Assembly (NCBI RefSeq): GCF_001757995.1 | Contig: NZ_LXLV01000019.1 | Location: 62,001 to 126,000, forward strand | DNA length: 64,000 bases | Source: Bacillus mycoides | GTDB taxonomy: Bacteria; Bacillota; Bacilli; Bacillales; Bacillaceae_G | Reading direction: 5' to 3' | In this document: positions 18,235 to 27,009 of the stretch, one piece after another | Layout: the number at the start of each line of letters is the position of its first letter | Numbering within the stretch: the stretch's first letter is position 1 | Notes under the pieces: generated by a model | Databases searched by the model: none | What the model saw: the letters and a program-made list of their open reading frames with translations, nothing else | What the model was told of the DNA's origin: nothing | Program-made: the position numbers and the translations under genes

Positions 18235-18315
18235 TTCTGTTAGTAGTAAGCAACATGCGTGGATACGGGATTTTCTGAGTAATCGCATAGTTAGTGAATA
18301 TTTTAGTGAAGAGAC
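18235..18315 (-). pseudogene. Fragment of a PH-domain gene (duplicate of 17427-17510)
   Basis: This stretch aligns with the middle of the PH-domain gene at 17223-17564 on the same strand (shared blocks TCTGTTAGTAG, TGGATACGGG, AGTGAA and GAGAC in the same order) but has no intact frame. It is a remnant of a second copy, decayed or left after gene conversion. Confidence 0.75.
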
Positions 18316-18338
18316 TGCCAATATTGGCAGTCTCTTTG
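18309..18338. terminator. Bidirectional terminator after the acetyltransferase gene
   Basis: A perfect 14-bp stem with almost no loop, AAGAGACTGCCAAT / ATTGGCAGTCTCTT, is followed by T residues. It separates the acetyltransferase region from the convergent DinB gene. Confidence 0.85.
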
Positions 18339-18350
18339 TAGTGGAAATGT

Positions 18351-18875
18351 TTACACTGAGCAAACCTTAAGTTCCAGCCGATCTTTCTGACGAAGATGAT
18401 GAGCGAAATGCATAGAAATAAGCTGGAACCATTCTACTGCATTTAAGTACCCAAGTCCAGGATGCTCCACTTTACAATCATTTGGAATAGAAGCAAGTAT
18501 TGGTTCAATGTTTTTTACAGCTGTAATTAATTTTAGAAAACGCTCCTGTATCTCTTCTTTGCTTGATGGATTTTCAGGTGTGTATCCAGGTCGATTCGGT
18601 ATTTTTATTTGTATAGGAGGGAAAGCACCCATTGTATATACTTTTTCACCCATATCCGTTTTTTTGTTAGCTACAGAGGGCACTTCAGTTCTACATTTCG
18701 CGATTGCATCTAACTGCATATATGTAGCAGCTAGCAGATGGTTATACATTTGACCGAGCGACCATTCTTCTTCAGAAGGTTTTTGTCTAAATTGTTCAAT
18801 CGTATATTTGTCTAATTCCTTCACATAATACGTTGCTAAACTTTCAAATTTCTCTAACATAACGGTACTGTTCAT
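18351..18875 (-). CDS. DinB superfamily protein
   Basis: A 174-residue four-helix-bundle protein of the DinB/YfiT group. The metal-ligand histidines are in LGQMYNHLLAAT (about residue 46) and MHFAHHLRQKDRL (about residues 155-160). The first helix is MLEKFESLATYYVKELDKYT. Members often act as metal-dependent thiol transferases or are induced by stress; the exact reaction cannot be assigned. It lies downstream of a WYL regulator on the same strand, separated by 92 bp containing a perfect palindrome, so it is probably that regulator's target. Confidence 0.88.
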   Translation of the reverse strand: MNSTVMLEKFESLATYYVKELDKYTIEQFRQKPSEEEWSLGQMYNHLLAATYMQLDAIAKCRTEVPSVANKKTDMGEKVYTMGAFPPIQIKIPNRPGYTPENPSSKEEIQERFLKLITAVKNIEPILASIPNDCKVEHPGLGYLNAVEWFQLISMHFAHHLRQKDRLELKVCSV

Positions 18876-18916
18876 ATTATTAGCTCCTTTTTATGAAAAT
18901 GTATTTGTTAATATCT

Positions 18917-18954
18917 ACTATAAGGGAGGGCTACTGACAACATTATGTCAGTAG
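18917..18954 (-). promoter_or_regulatory. Palindromic operator over the dinB-family promoter
   Basis: Perfect arms CTACTGACA / TGTCAGTAG flank a 6-base centre at 18931-18954. On the minus strand a TATAGT -10 box lies at 18917-18922, and the palindrome covers the -35 position, where no good -35 hexamer is present. This is the layout of an activator site or a blocking repressor site. The adjacent WYL regulator is the likely ligand. Confidence 0.65.
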
Positions 18955-18967
18955 GGAAATGGAAAAA

Positions 18968-19909
18968 TTAAAGTTTTAACATTTTTTTCGCTTCATCACG
19001 GATTTTCTCAGAAAGAATTGTTGGCTCTAGTACTTGCACTTGGCTCCCCCAGCTTAATACCCATTGAAATACTTCATCTATACTTCTTGATTTCAAAAAG
19101 ACATGAAAACCATTATCTTTATGCTCGTATGAATCTATAAAAAAGTATCGTGATTCAACAATTTTATGTGCAATATGTGCTGGGAATAATAAATGGATCG
19201 TAACAGTTCGATTGTTTTCAGGTTGATAGTCTTGTAAAGAAAAGTCCTTCGGTTTTGTAAAAAATTCTTGTTCTTGCAGTAATGTATCCATACGGTCTAA
19301 GCGAAAATTACGTATTTGTTTTCGTAGTAAACAGTGAGCAACGATGTACCAAATTCCTGAAATGTTGACTAAACCGTAAGGATGAACGGTACGTTTTGTT
19401 TTTGTAGTTTCTCTCGGTTTACGATACGAAAAAGAGATAGATTGCTCTCTTTGAATAGCTTCTTGTAACAAGAAAAGTTGGCTCTCTAGTTTTTCTTGCT
19501 CGGCTTGCTGGTTTGAAAATATAGGAGAAAGGAAACGGAAAGTTCCTCGCAATTCCTCAATTTTCTTTTGTTGATCAGTAGGGAGGACTATCTCAAGTTT
19601 CTCTTTTGCTGATTGCGCATGTACAGAAAAAGAAGAGGTGAAAGCTTTCTCAATATAATCACCGCCCAATAAAAGAGTAACGGCCTCTTCTGGCGTAAGC
19701 TGAATGGGTGGTAAGAAATAACCATCCATTAATGAATAGCCGTGACCAGGCATTGAAAAAATGGGAACGCCGGATTCGCTGAGTGCGTCCATATCTCGAT
19801 AAATAGTGCGTATACTTGTTTCAAATTTTTCAGCTAAGCTTTGTGCTGTAACGGTTTGTTTTCTTTGTAATTCAATTAATATAGCTAATAAACGATCCGT
19901 CCGATTCAT
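18968..19909 (-). CDS. WYL-domain transcriptional regulator (YafY/DeoR-like)
   Basis: A 313-residue regulator. Residues 1-60 are an HTH (RLLAILIELQRKQTVTAQSL, then TSIRTIYRDMDALSESGVPI) of the HTH_11/DeoR type. Residues 140-230 hold the WYL-type ligand domain (SISFSYRKPRETTKTKRTVH, PYGLVNISGIWYIVAHCLL, with R/N-FRLDRM after it), and a C-terminal WCX-like extension follows. It is transcribed toward the DinB gene and probably controls it through the 18931-18954 palindrome. The effector is unknown. Confidence 0.9.
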   Translation of the reverse strand: MNRTDRLLAILIELQRKQTVTAQSLAEKFETSIRTIYRDMDALSESGVPIFSMPGHGYSLMDGYFLPPIQLTPEEAVTLLLGGDYIEKAFTSSFSVHAQSAKEKLEIVLPTDQQKKIEELRGTFRFLSPIFSNQQAEQEKLESQLFLLQEAIQREQSISFSYRKPRETTKTKRTVHPYGLVNISGIWYIVAHCLLRKQIRNFRLDRMDTLLQEQEFFTKPKDFSLQDYQPENNRTVTIHLLFPAHIAHKIVESRYFFIDSYEHKDNGFHVFLKSRSIDEVFQWVLSWGSQVQVLEPTILSEKIRDEAKKMLKL

Positions 19910-20035
19910 GAAATATCATCCTTTATTTTATAAATATTCTTATTGTGAAATTCTAAAAGTAGTGTGTAATTTCCTGCAGTTAACAGACTTTTCCCTATGT
20001 ATAATATTAATATAGTAAAATCATAAGAACCTGTA

Positions 20036-20084
20036 TTGCAGTTTCCAATAATATACTATATAATCAGGATAAGAAAACGTTTTC
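20036..20084 (+). promoter_or_regulatory. Promoter and LacI-type operator of the lacI-family gene
   Basis: TTGCAG (20036-20041), a 17-bp spacer and a perfect TATAAT (20059-20064) form a sigma-A promoter. The palindrome GAAAACGTTTTC (20073-20084) starts about where transcription should begin; its central CG and A/T-rich arms are typical of LacI/CcpA-family operators. Autorepression is expected. Confidence 0.8.
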
Positions 20085-20103
20085 ATGCAAAGGGGGAAAT
20101 TTC

Positions 20104-21117
20104 GTGTCGACTATCGAGGACGTGGCGAAATTAGCGGGGTTATCAAGGACAACGGTTTCTAGGGTGATTAATAATCATCCATATGTTTCAGATGAGAAGA
20201 AAAAAAGGGTTCAATTAGCAATGAAGCATTTAGGCTTCGTTCCTAATTCTGCGGCGAGAAGGCTTCGTAAACAAAAAACAGAAACAATTGCGGTGCTTGT
20301 TCCAAGGATTACAAATCCTTTTTTTAGTAGATTTATTGAAGCAATCGAGATTGCTGCTTCTGAACATAAATATAAACTGATTATTTGTCAAACAAGATAT
20401 TTACCGGAAAAAGAGATGGAGTATTTACAATTATTATCTACGAAACAAGTAGATGGGATTATTCTATGTTCACTAGAAAATCCATGGGAGAATGTGGAGC
20501 CATACTTGCAACACGGTCCAATCGTGTTATGTAATGAATATATTGAGGAAGCAAATGTTCCAACAGTGAAGTTCGATCATGCGCAAGGTGCATACATAGC
20601 TGCCAATCATGTATTAGAACAGGGATATCGTAATCTTATTTTTTGCCGTGGTAACGAAACCAAAGTTGTTAGCCAACAGCGAAAAATGGGCTTTTTACGC
20701 GCTATTACTGAAAAGAGTAGAGAAGTGGAAGCGATCGATTTTCTTGAAAACGCTTTCTCTTGGGATGATGGAAAACGAATATTCAATGAAGTATTAAAGG
20801 ACAAAAAAAATCCTACCGCGATTTTGGCAGGAGGCGACGAGGTTGCAGCTGGAATTATTTCAGAGGCGAAACGCCATGGTTGGAGTATTCCAGAAGATCT
20901 CGCTGTGATCGGTTTTGATAATCAAATTTTAGCGCAGATTACAGAGCCAGGTATTACGACAATTGAACAGCCAATCGACGAGATGGCCCGAAAAGTTGTC
21001 GACTTAATGATGGATAAAATCCATACGAAAAATTATCGACAAAAAGAATTGTATGAGTTTGAACTGGAGCTCTTGGTGAAAGGTTCAACGATGAAGGATA
21101 CGATGTTATTAGCCTAG
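20104..21117 (+). CDS. LacI family transcriptional regulator
   Basis: A 337-residue regulator. The first 55 residues are the LacI HTH and hinge (STIEDVAKLAGLSRTTVSRV, then FVPNSAARRLRKQKT). The rest is the periplasmic-binding-protein-like effector domain (IAVLVPRITNPFFSRFIEAI, ILAGGDEVAAGIISEA, DLAVIGFDNQILAQITEPGI). The start is GTG at 20104 with AAAGGGGGAA upstream. The gene carries its own operator. No sugar operon is next to it, so its targets are elsewhere or it acts as a global regulator such as DegA. The ligand is unknown. Confidence 0.9.
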   Translation: MSTIEDVAKLAGLSRTTVSRVINNHPYVSDEKKKRVQLAMKHLGFVPNSAARRLRKQKTETIAVLVPRITNPFFSRFIEAIEIAASEHKYKLIICQTRYLPEKEMEYLQLLSTKQVDGIILCSLENPWENVEPYLQHGPIVLCNEYIEEANVPTVKFDHAQGAYIAANHVLEQGYRNLIFCRGNETKVVSQQRKMGFLRAITEKSREVEAIDFLENAFSWDDGKRIFNEVLKDKKNPTAILAGGDEVAAGIISEAKRHGWSIPEDLAVIGFDNQILAQITEPGITTIEQPIDEMARKVVDLMMDKIHTKNYRQKELYEFELELLVKGSTMKDTMLLA

Positions 21118-21142
21118 TAGACTATGTCTGCTAGGTTTTTTT
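21113..21142 (+). terminator. Terminator after the lacI-family gene
   Basis: The stem CCTAGTAGAC / GTCTGCTAGG (one G-U pair) with a 3-base loop is followed by seven T residues. It overlaps the stop codon of the gene. Confidence 0.88.
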
Positions 21143-21156
21143 ATGTTCACAAACTA

Positions 21157-21285
21157 CTATTCTTCGTGAACGCAATCGTCACATTTGTTATGGTATGCTT
21201 CGTGTTGCTCATCAATTTCTTTCCCGCAGTGTGCACAAGTTTTCGTCGGTAAATTTCTGAAAAACTCCATTGGTTGATCGATCAT
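21157..21285 (-). CDS. yhfH: YhfH family small zinc-ribbon-like protein (42 aa)
   Basis: A 42-residue protein with CAHCGKEIDEQHEAYHNKC and DDCVHEE: four cysteines and several histidines spaced for one zinc site. Length and pattern match the YhfH family of bacilli, and it lies just before the yhfI-like gene as in B. subtilis, though on the other strand here. GGAGGGATTGAC precedes the ATG at 21285; a longer upstream reading frame lacks a ribosome site. The function is not known. Confidence 0.85.
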   Translation of the reverse strand: MIDQPMEFFRNLPTKTCAHCGKEIDEQHEAYHNKCDDCVHEE

Positions 21286-21488
21286 GTCAATCCCTCCATT
21301 TCCATTTCTTACTATCATTGTATTAGTACAAAAAATAAAAGTCAATAACTGTTTTATAACAAAATTGAAAATTAATGAAAAAGTTTAGGAAATGGATTAT
21401 AGTTAACAATGTAGGATGTAGGTAAAAAACTTTCTCAAGTACGGAGAAAAACTGCATTGTTACTCGGTTTTAGAAAGGATGGATACAT

Positions 21489-22223
21489 ATGAAAATGACT
21501 GTTGTCGGCTTTTGGGGCGGCTTTCCAGAAGCGGGAGAAGCAACGTCGGGGTATTTGTTTGAACACGATGGTTTTCGTTTACTTGTAGACTGTGGTAGTG
21601 GTGTACTAGCACAGCTTCAAAAATATATAACACCATCTGATATAGATGCAGTTGTATTGTCGCACTATCATCACGATCATGTTGCAGACATTGGGGTGTT
21701 GCAATATGCGAGATTAATTACGAGTGCGACAAAGGGACAACTACCGGAGTTACCGATATACGGTCATACGTTTGATGAGAATGGATTCCATTCTTTAACG
21801 CATGAACCACACACGAAAGGAATCGCATACAATCCAGAAGAAACACTTCAAGTTGGACCGTTTTCGATTTCATTTTTAAAAACTGTTCATCCTGTTACAT
21901 GCTTTGCGATGCGTATTACAGCCGGCGATGAAGTAATTGTATACAGTGCAGATTCAAGTTATATTCCTGAATTTATTCCATTCACGAAAGATGCTGATCT
22001 TTTCATTTGTGAGTGTAATATGTATGCACATCAAGAAGCGGCAAAAGCAGGGCATATGAATAGTACAGAAGTAGCAAGTATTGCGAAAACTGCGAATGTA
22101 AAAGAACTTTTATTAACGCACTTACCGCATACAGGCAATCCATCTGATTTAGTAACAGAAGTAAAACAAATTTTCAGTGGCCACATTACGCTAGCGCATA
22201 GTGGTTACATCTGGAATTCATGA
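21489..22223 (+). CDS. yhfI: MBL-fold metallohydrolase YhfI
   Basis: A 244-residue metallo-beta-lactamase-fold enzyme of the RNase Z-like group. The metal motif SHYHHDHVADIG (about residues 57-68) is complete; further ligands are likely in TVHPVTCFAMRI, YSADSSYI and the C-terminal LTHLPHTG. Substrates are unproven; relatives act on phosphodiesters. The gene ends 6 bp before lplJ, an arrangement shared with B. subtilis yhfI-lplJ, so the pair is probably an operon. Confidence 0.92.
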   Translation: MKMTVVGFWGGFPEAGEATSGYLFEHDGFRLLVDCGSGVLAQLQKYITPSDIDAVVLSHYHHDHVADIGVLQYARLITSATKGQLPELPIYGHTFDENGFHSLTHEPHTKGIAYNPEETLQVGPFSISFLKTVHPVTCFAMRITAGDEVIVYSADSSYIPEFIPFTKDADLFICECNMYAHQEAAKAGHMNSTEVASIAKTANVKELLLTHLPHTGNPSDLVTEVKQIFSGHITLAHSGYIWNS

Positions 22224-22229
22224 GGTGAT

Positions 22230-23222
22230 ATGATGTTATTTATTGATAATAAAGGGATTACAGATCCTACGATAAACTTAGCCATTGAAGAATATTGTGT
22301 GAAGAATTTAGATATTAACGAAACATATTTACTGTTCTACATTAATGAACCTTCGATTATTATTGGTAAAAACCAAAACACAGTAGAAGAAATTAATGCA
22401 GATTATGTAAAAGAACAAGGTATTCACGTTGTTCGTCGTCTATCAGGCGGAGGCGCAGTATATCATGATTTAGGAAACTTAAACTTCAGCTTTATTACGA
22501 AAGATGATGGAGACAGTTTCAGCAACTTTAAAAAATTCACAGAACCTGTAACGAAAGCGCTTGGTAAATTAGGCGTAAATGCAGAACTAAGTGGTCGTAA
22601 CGACATTTTAGCTGAAGGAAGAAAAATTTCAGGTAACGCGCAGTTCTCAACGAAAGGCCGTATGTTCAGTCACGGTACGTTACTATTTGACTCTGAAATC
22701 GATCACGTTGTATCAGCACTAAAAGTGAAAATGGATAAGATTCAATCAAAAGGAATTAAATCAATCCGTAGCCGCGTTGCGAATATTACAGAGTTCTTAA
22801 ACGAAAAAATGACGACAGAAGAGTTTAGACAACTTCTTCTAGAAACAATTTTCGAAGGAGAAACAGAAATTCCAACGTACGAATTAACAGAAGAGGATTG
22901 GAAAGAAATCCATAAACTTTCTGAAGAGCGCTACCGCAATTGGGACTGGAACTACGGAAAATCTCCGAAGTTCAACTTACAACATTCACACCGCTTCCCA
23001 GTTGGACAAGTTGACGTTCGTCTAGAAGTGAAAAAAGGAACAGTAACAGAATGTAAAGTTTACGGTGACTTCTTCGGTTCACTAGATGTTCATGACATTG
23101 AAGAACGTCTAACAGGCGTACAGTTTGATAAAGATGCATTCGCTGTAGCTTTAGAAGGCGTAGATATTGCACGCTACTTCGGTAATATTACAACAGAAGA
23201 TTTCTTACATTTATTCTTCTAA
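22230..23222 (+). CDS. lplJ: Lipoate-protein ligase LplJ
   Basis: LplJ activates free lipoate with ATP and attaches it to lysines of lipoyl domains such as GcvH and the E2 subunits. The 330-residue protein has VVRRLSGGGAVYHDLGNLNF (about 68-87), the substrate-loop signature, the GRNDILAEGRKISGNAQ block with the catalytic lysine (about residue 133), and a C-terminal accessory domain. Two adjacent ATGs (22230, 22233) follow GAGGTGAT; either could serve. It forms an operon with yhfI and ends at a terminator. Confidence 0.94.
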   Translation: MMLFIDNKGITDPTINLAIEEYCVKNLDINETYLLFYINEPSIIIGKNQNTVEEINADYVKEQGIHVVRRLSGGGAVYHDLGNLNFSFITKDDGDSFSNFKKFTEPVTKALGKLGVNAELSGRNDILAEGRKISGNAQFSTKGRMFSHGTLLFDSEIDHVVSALKVKMDKIQSKGIKSIRSRVANITEFLNEKMTTEEFRQLLLETIFEGETEIPTYELTEEDWKEIHKLSEERYRNWDWNYGKSPKFNLQHSHRFPVGQVDVRLEVKKGTVTECKVYGDFFGSLDVHDIEERLTGVQFDKDAFAVALEGVDIARYFGNITTEDFLHLFF

Positions 23223-23230
23223 AAATGAGG

Positions 23231-23264
23231 GAGGCTGTCATAAAGGGCAGCCTCTTTCTTTTTG
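23231..23264 (+). terminator. Terminator after lplJ
   Basis: The stem GAGGCTG / CAGCCTC with a 10-base loop is followed by TTTCTTTTT, 9 bp past the stop codon. Confidence 0.85.
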
Positions 23265-23284
23265 TGTGGATTGTCAGTTTTGGT

Positions 23285-23316
23285 TTCGAGTTGCGGCTGA
23301 TATAATTTCACTTATC
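23285..23316. repeat. Dispersed repeat copy A (after lplJ terminator)
   Basis: The segment GATATAATTTCACTTA matches the repeat copies at 41661-41690 (15 of 16 bases) and, less well, 54562-54591. All three lie just beyond a terminator. This copy is the shortest. Confidence 0.45.
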
Positions 23317-23399
23317 ACAAAAAGCTTCCACAAAACTTATACTTTCAGGAAACCTGCCCCTTATAAAGGAATATACATAATAAAAGGAGGCGGATCGAA

Positions 23400-23825
23400 A
23401 TGAAAAGAGTAATGTACGTTGTATTATTGCTTAGCTTCGTCTTCGGAATGACAGCATGCAACGATGAAACTCCTTCAAATGAGATAAATTTGTCTATTGG
23501 AAAACCAGCGCAGGATAATGTCATATATTTTACACATACAGATAGCGAACGAAAGATAAATGACATACAGACCATTTTTCAAAATAAGAAGTGGGTTAGA
23601 AACGAAACGTTTAGTGTGGTTGGTAAAACTCCAGATGTCGTCTTTGAAATAAATGAAAACAATAAAGGATTACCGTCATTATATGTTACAGTGTACTTTC
23701 ATGAAAATGGAGCGGACGCGATCAACTTGTATGGAGAGTATACGAGTTTAAATAAAGAGGAACTTGATAAACTTAGAGAAAAGATGAGTGCATATTATCT
23801 TAAAATGATTTCTGTCTTAGTTTAA
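23400..23825 (+). CDS. yhfM: YhfM-like small lipoprotein
   Basis: A 141-residue secreted lipoprotein. Residues 1-20 are a signal peptide ending in the lipobox GMTAC, so the mature protein would be anchored at Cys20. The rest is a small mixed alpha/beta domain (VIYFTHTDSERKINDIQTIF, WVRNETFSVVGKTPDVVFEI) with no catalytic motif. The name follows position next to lcfB and lplJ, as for yhfM in B. subtilis, and is not proven by sequence. AAAGGAGG precedes the ATG. Confidence 0.75.
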   Translation: MKRVMYVVLLLSFVFGMTACNDETPSNEINLSIGKPAQDNVIYFTHTDSERKINDIQTIFQNKKWVRNETFSVVGKTPDVVFEINENNKGLPSLYVTVYFHENGADAINLYGEYTSLNKEELDKLREKMSAYYLKMISVLV

Positions 23826-23989
23826 TAATTTGCTGGCAAGTGGAATCACCTTATTTTTTCAAAGTTATTCAATAGGAAGTACTCCGTGTATATGCAGTTA
23901 ATAGAATATTACTTGCCACTTTAATTTTCTTTTAATATAATTAATTTAGAATTTTTAAATATTCTAAATTTTATAAAGGTGGGATTTGT

Positions 23990-25522
23990 GTGAATCTCGT
24001 TCAATCTTTGGCTGAAACGGCAAAAAAGAAGGGGGATAAACCGGCGTACATATTTATGGATCAGTCGGTCTCGTATGACCAATTAAACAAAGTAGTCACT
24101 AGGTTTTCTAGCAATTTAGCAAAAATGGGCATTGGAAAAGGGGACAATGTCGCATTAGCTGTAGGCAATTCACCACATTTTTTAGTAGGTTTATACGGAA
24201 CAATGAAAGCCGGAGCAACTGTCATTCCGATTAATCCAATTTATACAGCAGACGAAATACATTATATTTTACAAAATGGAGATGTAAAAACAATCATCGT
24301 ACTCGACGTCCTTCTACCTGTTATACAATCTCTTACAACAAGACTTCCTTCACTTGAAAATATCATCATATGCGAAACCTCATCAGATTTTAATCATATA
24401 GAAACCGAAAAAATGAAAACGTTTACTAGTTTTGTAGGAACTGGAGATGCAACTTACGAAGGTCCGGAACTAGATGAAGAAGATGTAGCGGTTATCCTCT
24501 ACACTTCAGGCACAACTGGAAAACCAAAAGGTGCAATGTTAACACATAAAAATTTATATAGTAACGCTAGCGATGTTGCATCATATTTACAATATACTGC
24601 CGATGATCGCGTCGTTGCGGCGTTGCCGATGTTCCATGTGTTCTGTTTAACAGTCGCAGTAAATGCGCCGATTGTTAATGGTGCGACAATTTTAATGTTA
24701 CCGAAGTTTAGTCCGAAAGAAGTATTCCGTATTTGTCGTACATATGAACCAACGATTTTTGCTGGTGTACCAACGATGTATAATTACTTATATTTATTTG
24801 AAGAAGCAAGCGCAGAAGATGTGAAGACACTTCGTCTTTGTATTTCAGGTGGTGCGTCAATGCCTGTTGCTCTTCTGCAAAACTTTGAAAAACGTTTTGG
24901 TGTAATCGTTTCAGAAGGATACGGTTTATCAGAAGCATCACCAGTTACTTGTTTTAACCCGTTAGACCGTCCTCGTAAACCAGGATCAATCGGTACAAAT
25001 ATTTGGCACGTAGAAAATAAAATTGTGAATGAACTTGGTGAAGAAGTACCTGTTGGTGCAGTTGGGGAGTTAATTGTTCGCGGACCTAACGTTATGAAGG
25101 GTTACTACAATGCGCCAGAAGATACTGCGGCGACACTAAAAGATGGCTGGCTGTATACAGGTGACTTAGCGAAAATGGATGAAGAAGGTTACTTCTATAT
25201 CGTTGATCGTAAAAAAGATATCGTCCTAGTTGGCGGTTATAACGTATATCCTCGTGAAGTAGAGGAAGTATTATATACTCATGATTCGGTAGCAGAAGTT
25301 GTCGTAATCGGTGTTCCTGACGAAAACTTAGGAGAAGCAGTGCGAGCTTACGTCGTTCTGAAACAAACGAGCGTAACAGAAGAAGAGCTTATGCATTACT
25401 GCACGTTACATTTAGCGAAATATAAAGTGCCAATGAGCATTGAGTTTTTAACAGAATTGCCGAAGAATACAACTGGTAAGTTGTTAAGAAGAGCTTTGAG
25501 AGAGAAGGCATTGCAAGTATAA
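23990..25522 (+). CDS. lcfB: Long-chain-fatty-acid-CoA ligase LcfB
   Basis: An ANL-superfamily enzyme that activates fatty acids through an acyl-adenylate to acyl-CoA for beta-oxidation or lipid use. The 510-residue chain has the phosphate loop [14 protein letters not shown] (about 168-181), the adenine site [13 protein letters not shown] (about 308-320), [16 protein letters not shown] with the ribose-binding Asp, the hinge DRKKDIV and the C-terminal catalytic lysine in [11 protein letters not shown]. The start is GTG at 23990 behind AAAGGTGGG. Its position beside yhfM and lplJ matches B. subtilis lcfB (yhfL). Confidence 0.94.
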   Translation: MNLVQSLAETAKKKGDKPAYIFMDQSVSYDQLNKVVTRFSSNLAKMGIGKGDNVALAVGNSPHFLVGLYGTMKAGATVIPINPIYTADEIHYILQNGDVKTIIVLDVLLPVIQSLTTRLPSLENIIICETSSDFNHIETEKMKTFTSFVGTGDATYEGPELDEEDVAVILYTSGTTGKPKGAMLTHKNLYSNASDVASYLQYTADDRVVAALPMFHVFCLTVAVNAPIVNGATILMLPKFSPKEVFRICRTYEPTIFAGVPTMYNYLYLFEEASAEDVKTLRLCISGGASMPVALLQNFEKRFGVIVSEGYGLSEASPVTCFNPLDRPRKPGSIGTNIWHVENKIVNELGEEVPVGAVGELIVRGPNVMKGYYNAPEDTAATLKDGWLYTGDLAKMDEEGYFYIVDRKKDIVLVGGYNVYPREVEEVLYTHDSVAEVVVIGVPDENLGEAVRAYVVLKQTSVTEEELMHYCTLHLAKYKVPMSIEFLTELPKNTTGKLLRRALREKALQV

Positions 25523-25525
25523 AAA

Positions 25526-25570
25526 TGGGGCAACCATCTTTAACAAGGTGGTTGCCTTTGTATTTTTTAG
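25526..25570 (+). terminator. Terminator after lcfB
   Basis: A 12-bp stem beginning GGCAACCA with one G-U pair closes on TGGTTGCC and is followed by TTTGTATTTTT. Confidence 0.82.
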
Positions 25571-25633
25571 CATTGGCTAAGCTATGATGCCATATATTTA
25601 AACCGTAATATGACCAAAAGGGAGGAGATATAC

Positions 25634-25885
25634 GTGGAGCAGAAGGAATTACGTTTGCGGAGAGTTCAATATCTTATTTGTGACATTATGGATGAAATGA
25701 ACGCTGAAAATGAGAAGAAAAACTTAGAAATCTTGCAGCAAGTCATTGATCATCTTTCAGGTGCGATAGGTGATTTAGTCGATCCATCAAGCACGTATTC
25801 TATCGATTATTTAGAAAGGAAAGTTCATACGGCCCATTACTTACTTTTTAAAAACGAGCGAAAAGCGTACTTATGTAGGAAATAA
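25634..25885 (+). CDS. Small hypothetical helical protein (83 aa)
   Basis: Not recognised. The product is soluble and predicted mainly helical (LRRVQYLICDIMDEMNAENE, then ILQQVIDHLSGAIGDLV and IDYLERKVHTAHYLLFKNER). GTG at 25634 is chosen because GGGAGGAG ends 7 bases upstream; an ATG at 25610 in frame lies before that site. It stands alone between the lcfB terminator and the Fur-controlled NEAT-SLH gene. Confidence 0.7.
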   Translation: MEQKELRLRRVQYLICDIMDEMNAENEKKNLEILQQVIDHLSGAIGDLVDPSSTYSIDYLERKVHTAHYLLFKNERKAYLCRK

Positions 25886-25900
25886 TATTATTATTTTTAT

Positions 25901-25929
25901 TTGACATTGATAATCATTATCAATATGAT
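25901..25929 (+). promoter_or_regulatory. Promoter with Fur box for the NEAT-SLH gene
   Basis: TTGACA (25901-25906), exactly 17 bp, then TATGAT (25924-25929). The spacer is almost filled by TTGATAATCATTATCAA, whose TGATAATCATTATCA core is a perfect 7-1-7 Fur palindrome. Iron-replete Fur bound here would occlude both promoter elements. Confidence 0.93.
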
Positions 25930-25965
25930 GGTTATGTTGGGTATATTCATATAAAAGGAGATGTC

Positions 25966-27000
25966 ATGTTGATAATGATTAAGAAAAAATATGTTAATGC
26001 GTTCGTTATAGCAGCAACTTTAGCAGTTCCATTTAGTGGTATTATGGCACCGATTGCGAAAGCAGAAGCGGCAGTAGAAATAAAAGCAGCTAGCAAACTA
26101 GCAGATGGCACATATGACGTTATTTTCAAGACTTATAAAGATCAAACAAATGATACATCAGTTGCTTCTACATATTTAAAAAATGCTAAAGTAACCATTC
26201 AAGGTGATAAGAAAATCGTTACGTTAACAGTTCAAGATAGTAGCTATTTCCAGTATCTTAGAGTAGAAGATACAAATAAAGTAGGGACATTCCATGATGT
26301 AAAAGTGATTTCTGAAGATAAAGCAAATAACGGTACGAAAGTAGTTCAATTTGAAATCGATGAGTTCTCGAAAAAATATAATATGCAAATGCATATATTA
26401 ATTCCAGCAATTAAATATGACCATAAATATCAAGTACAGTTTGAAATCGATGCGAGTGCGATTGAAAAGAAATCTAAATTCTCCGATGTACCGACTTGGG
26501 CACAAGAGTCAGTTCAATATTTAGTAGATAAAGAAGCAGTACACGGTAAACCAGATGGTACATTTGCTCCAGCTGAAAATATCGATCGTGGTTCAGCGGC
26601 AAAAATATTAGCTACTGTTTTAGGATTAGAAATTAATAAAGATGCGAAGCCATCATTCCGTGATGCACAAAATCATTGGGCTACACCGTACATCGCAGCA
26701 GTTGAAAAAGCAGGTATTGTAAAAGGTGATGACAAGGGTAACTTTAATCCGAGTGGACTAATTAACCGTGCATCAATGGCTTCTATGCTTGTGACTGCAT
26801 ATAAATTAGAAAGAAATGAAAATATAAAGCTACCAAAAGAATTTGCTGATTTAAATGACCATTGGGGCGCGAAGTATGCGAACATTTTAATTCAAGAAAG
26901 CATTTCAGCTGGAACAGATAATGGATGGGCTCCAGATAAATCGGTAAGCCGAGCAGAAGCAGCTCAATTTATTGCGAAGGCGGATAAGTTAAAGAAATAA
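25966..27000 (+). CDS. bslK: NEAT-domain SLH surface haem-binding protein (BslK-like)
   Basis: A 344-residue surface protein. After a signal peptide (to about residue 33, AKAEA) comes one NEAT domain (about 35-165), with DVIFKTYKDQTNDTSVASTY before the haem-side helix and the YDHKY pair (YxxxY) that coordinates haem iron. Three SLH repeats follow (SDVPTWAQESVQYLVDKEAV, RDAQNHWATPYIAAVEKAGI, ADLNDHWGAKYANILIQESI), which anchor it to the cell-wall polysaccharide. This matches BslK of B. anthracis, which binds haem and passes it to IsdC. AAAAGGAG precedes ATG at 25966; an ATG at 25975 is possible. It is Fur-controlled. Confidence 0.92.
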   Translation: MLIMIKKKYVNAFVIAATLAVPFSGIMAPIAKAEAAVEIKAASKLADGTYDVIFKTYKDQTNDTSVASTYLKNAKVTIQGDKKIVTLTVQDSSYFQYLRVEDTNKVGTFHDVKVISEDKANNGTKVVQFEIDEFSKKYNMQMHILIPAIKYDHKYQVQFEIDASAIEKKSKFSDVPTWAQESVQYLVDKEAVHGKPDGTFAPAENIDRGSAAKILATVLGLEINKDAKPSFRDAQNHWATPYIAAVEKAGIVKGDDKGNFNPSGLINRASMASMLVTAYKLERNENIKLPKEFADLNDHWGAKYANILIQESISAGTDNGWAPDKSVSRAEAAQFIAKADKLKK

Positions 27001-27009
27001 ATCGAAACT

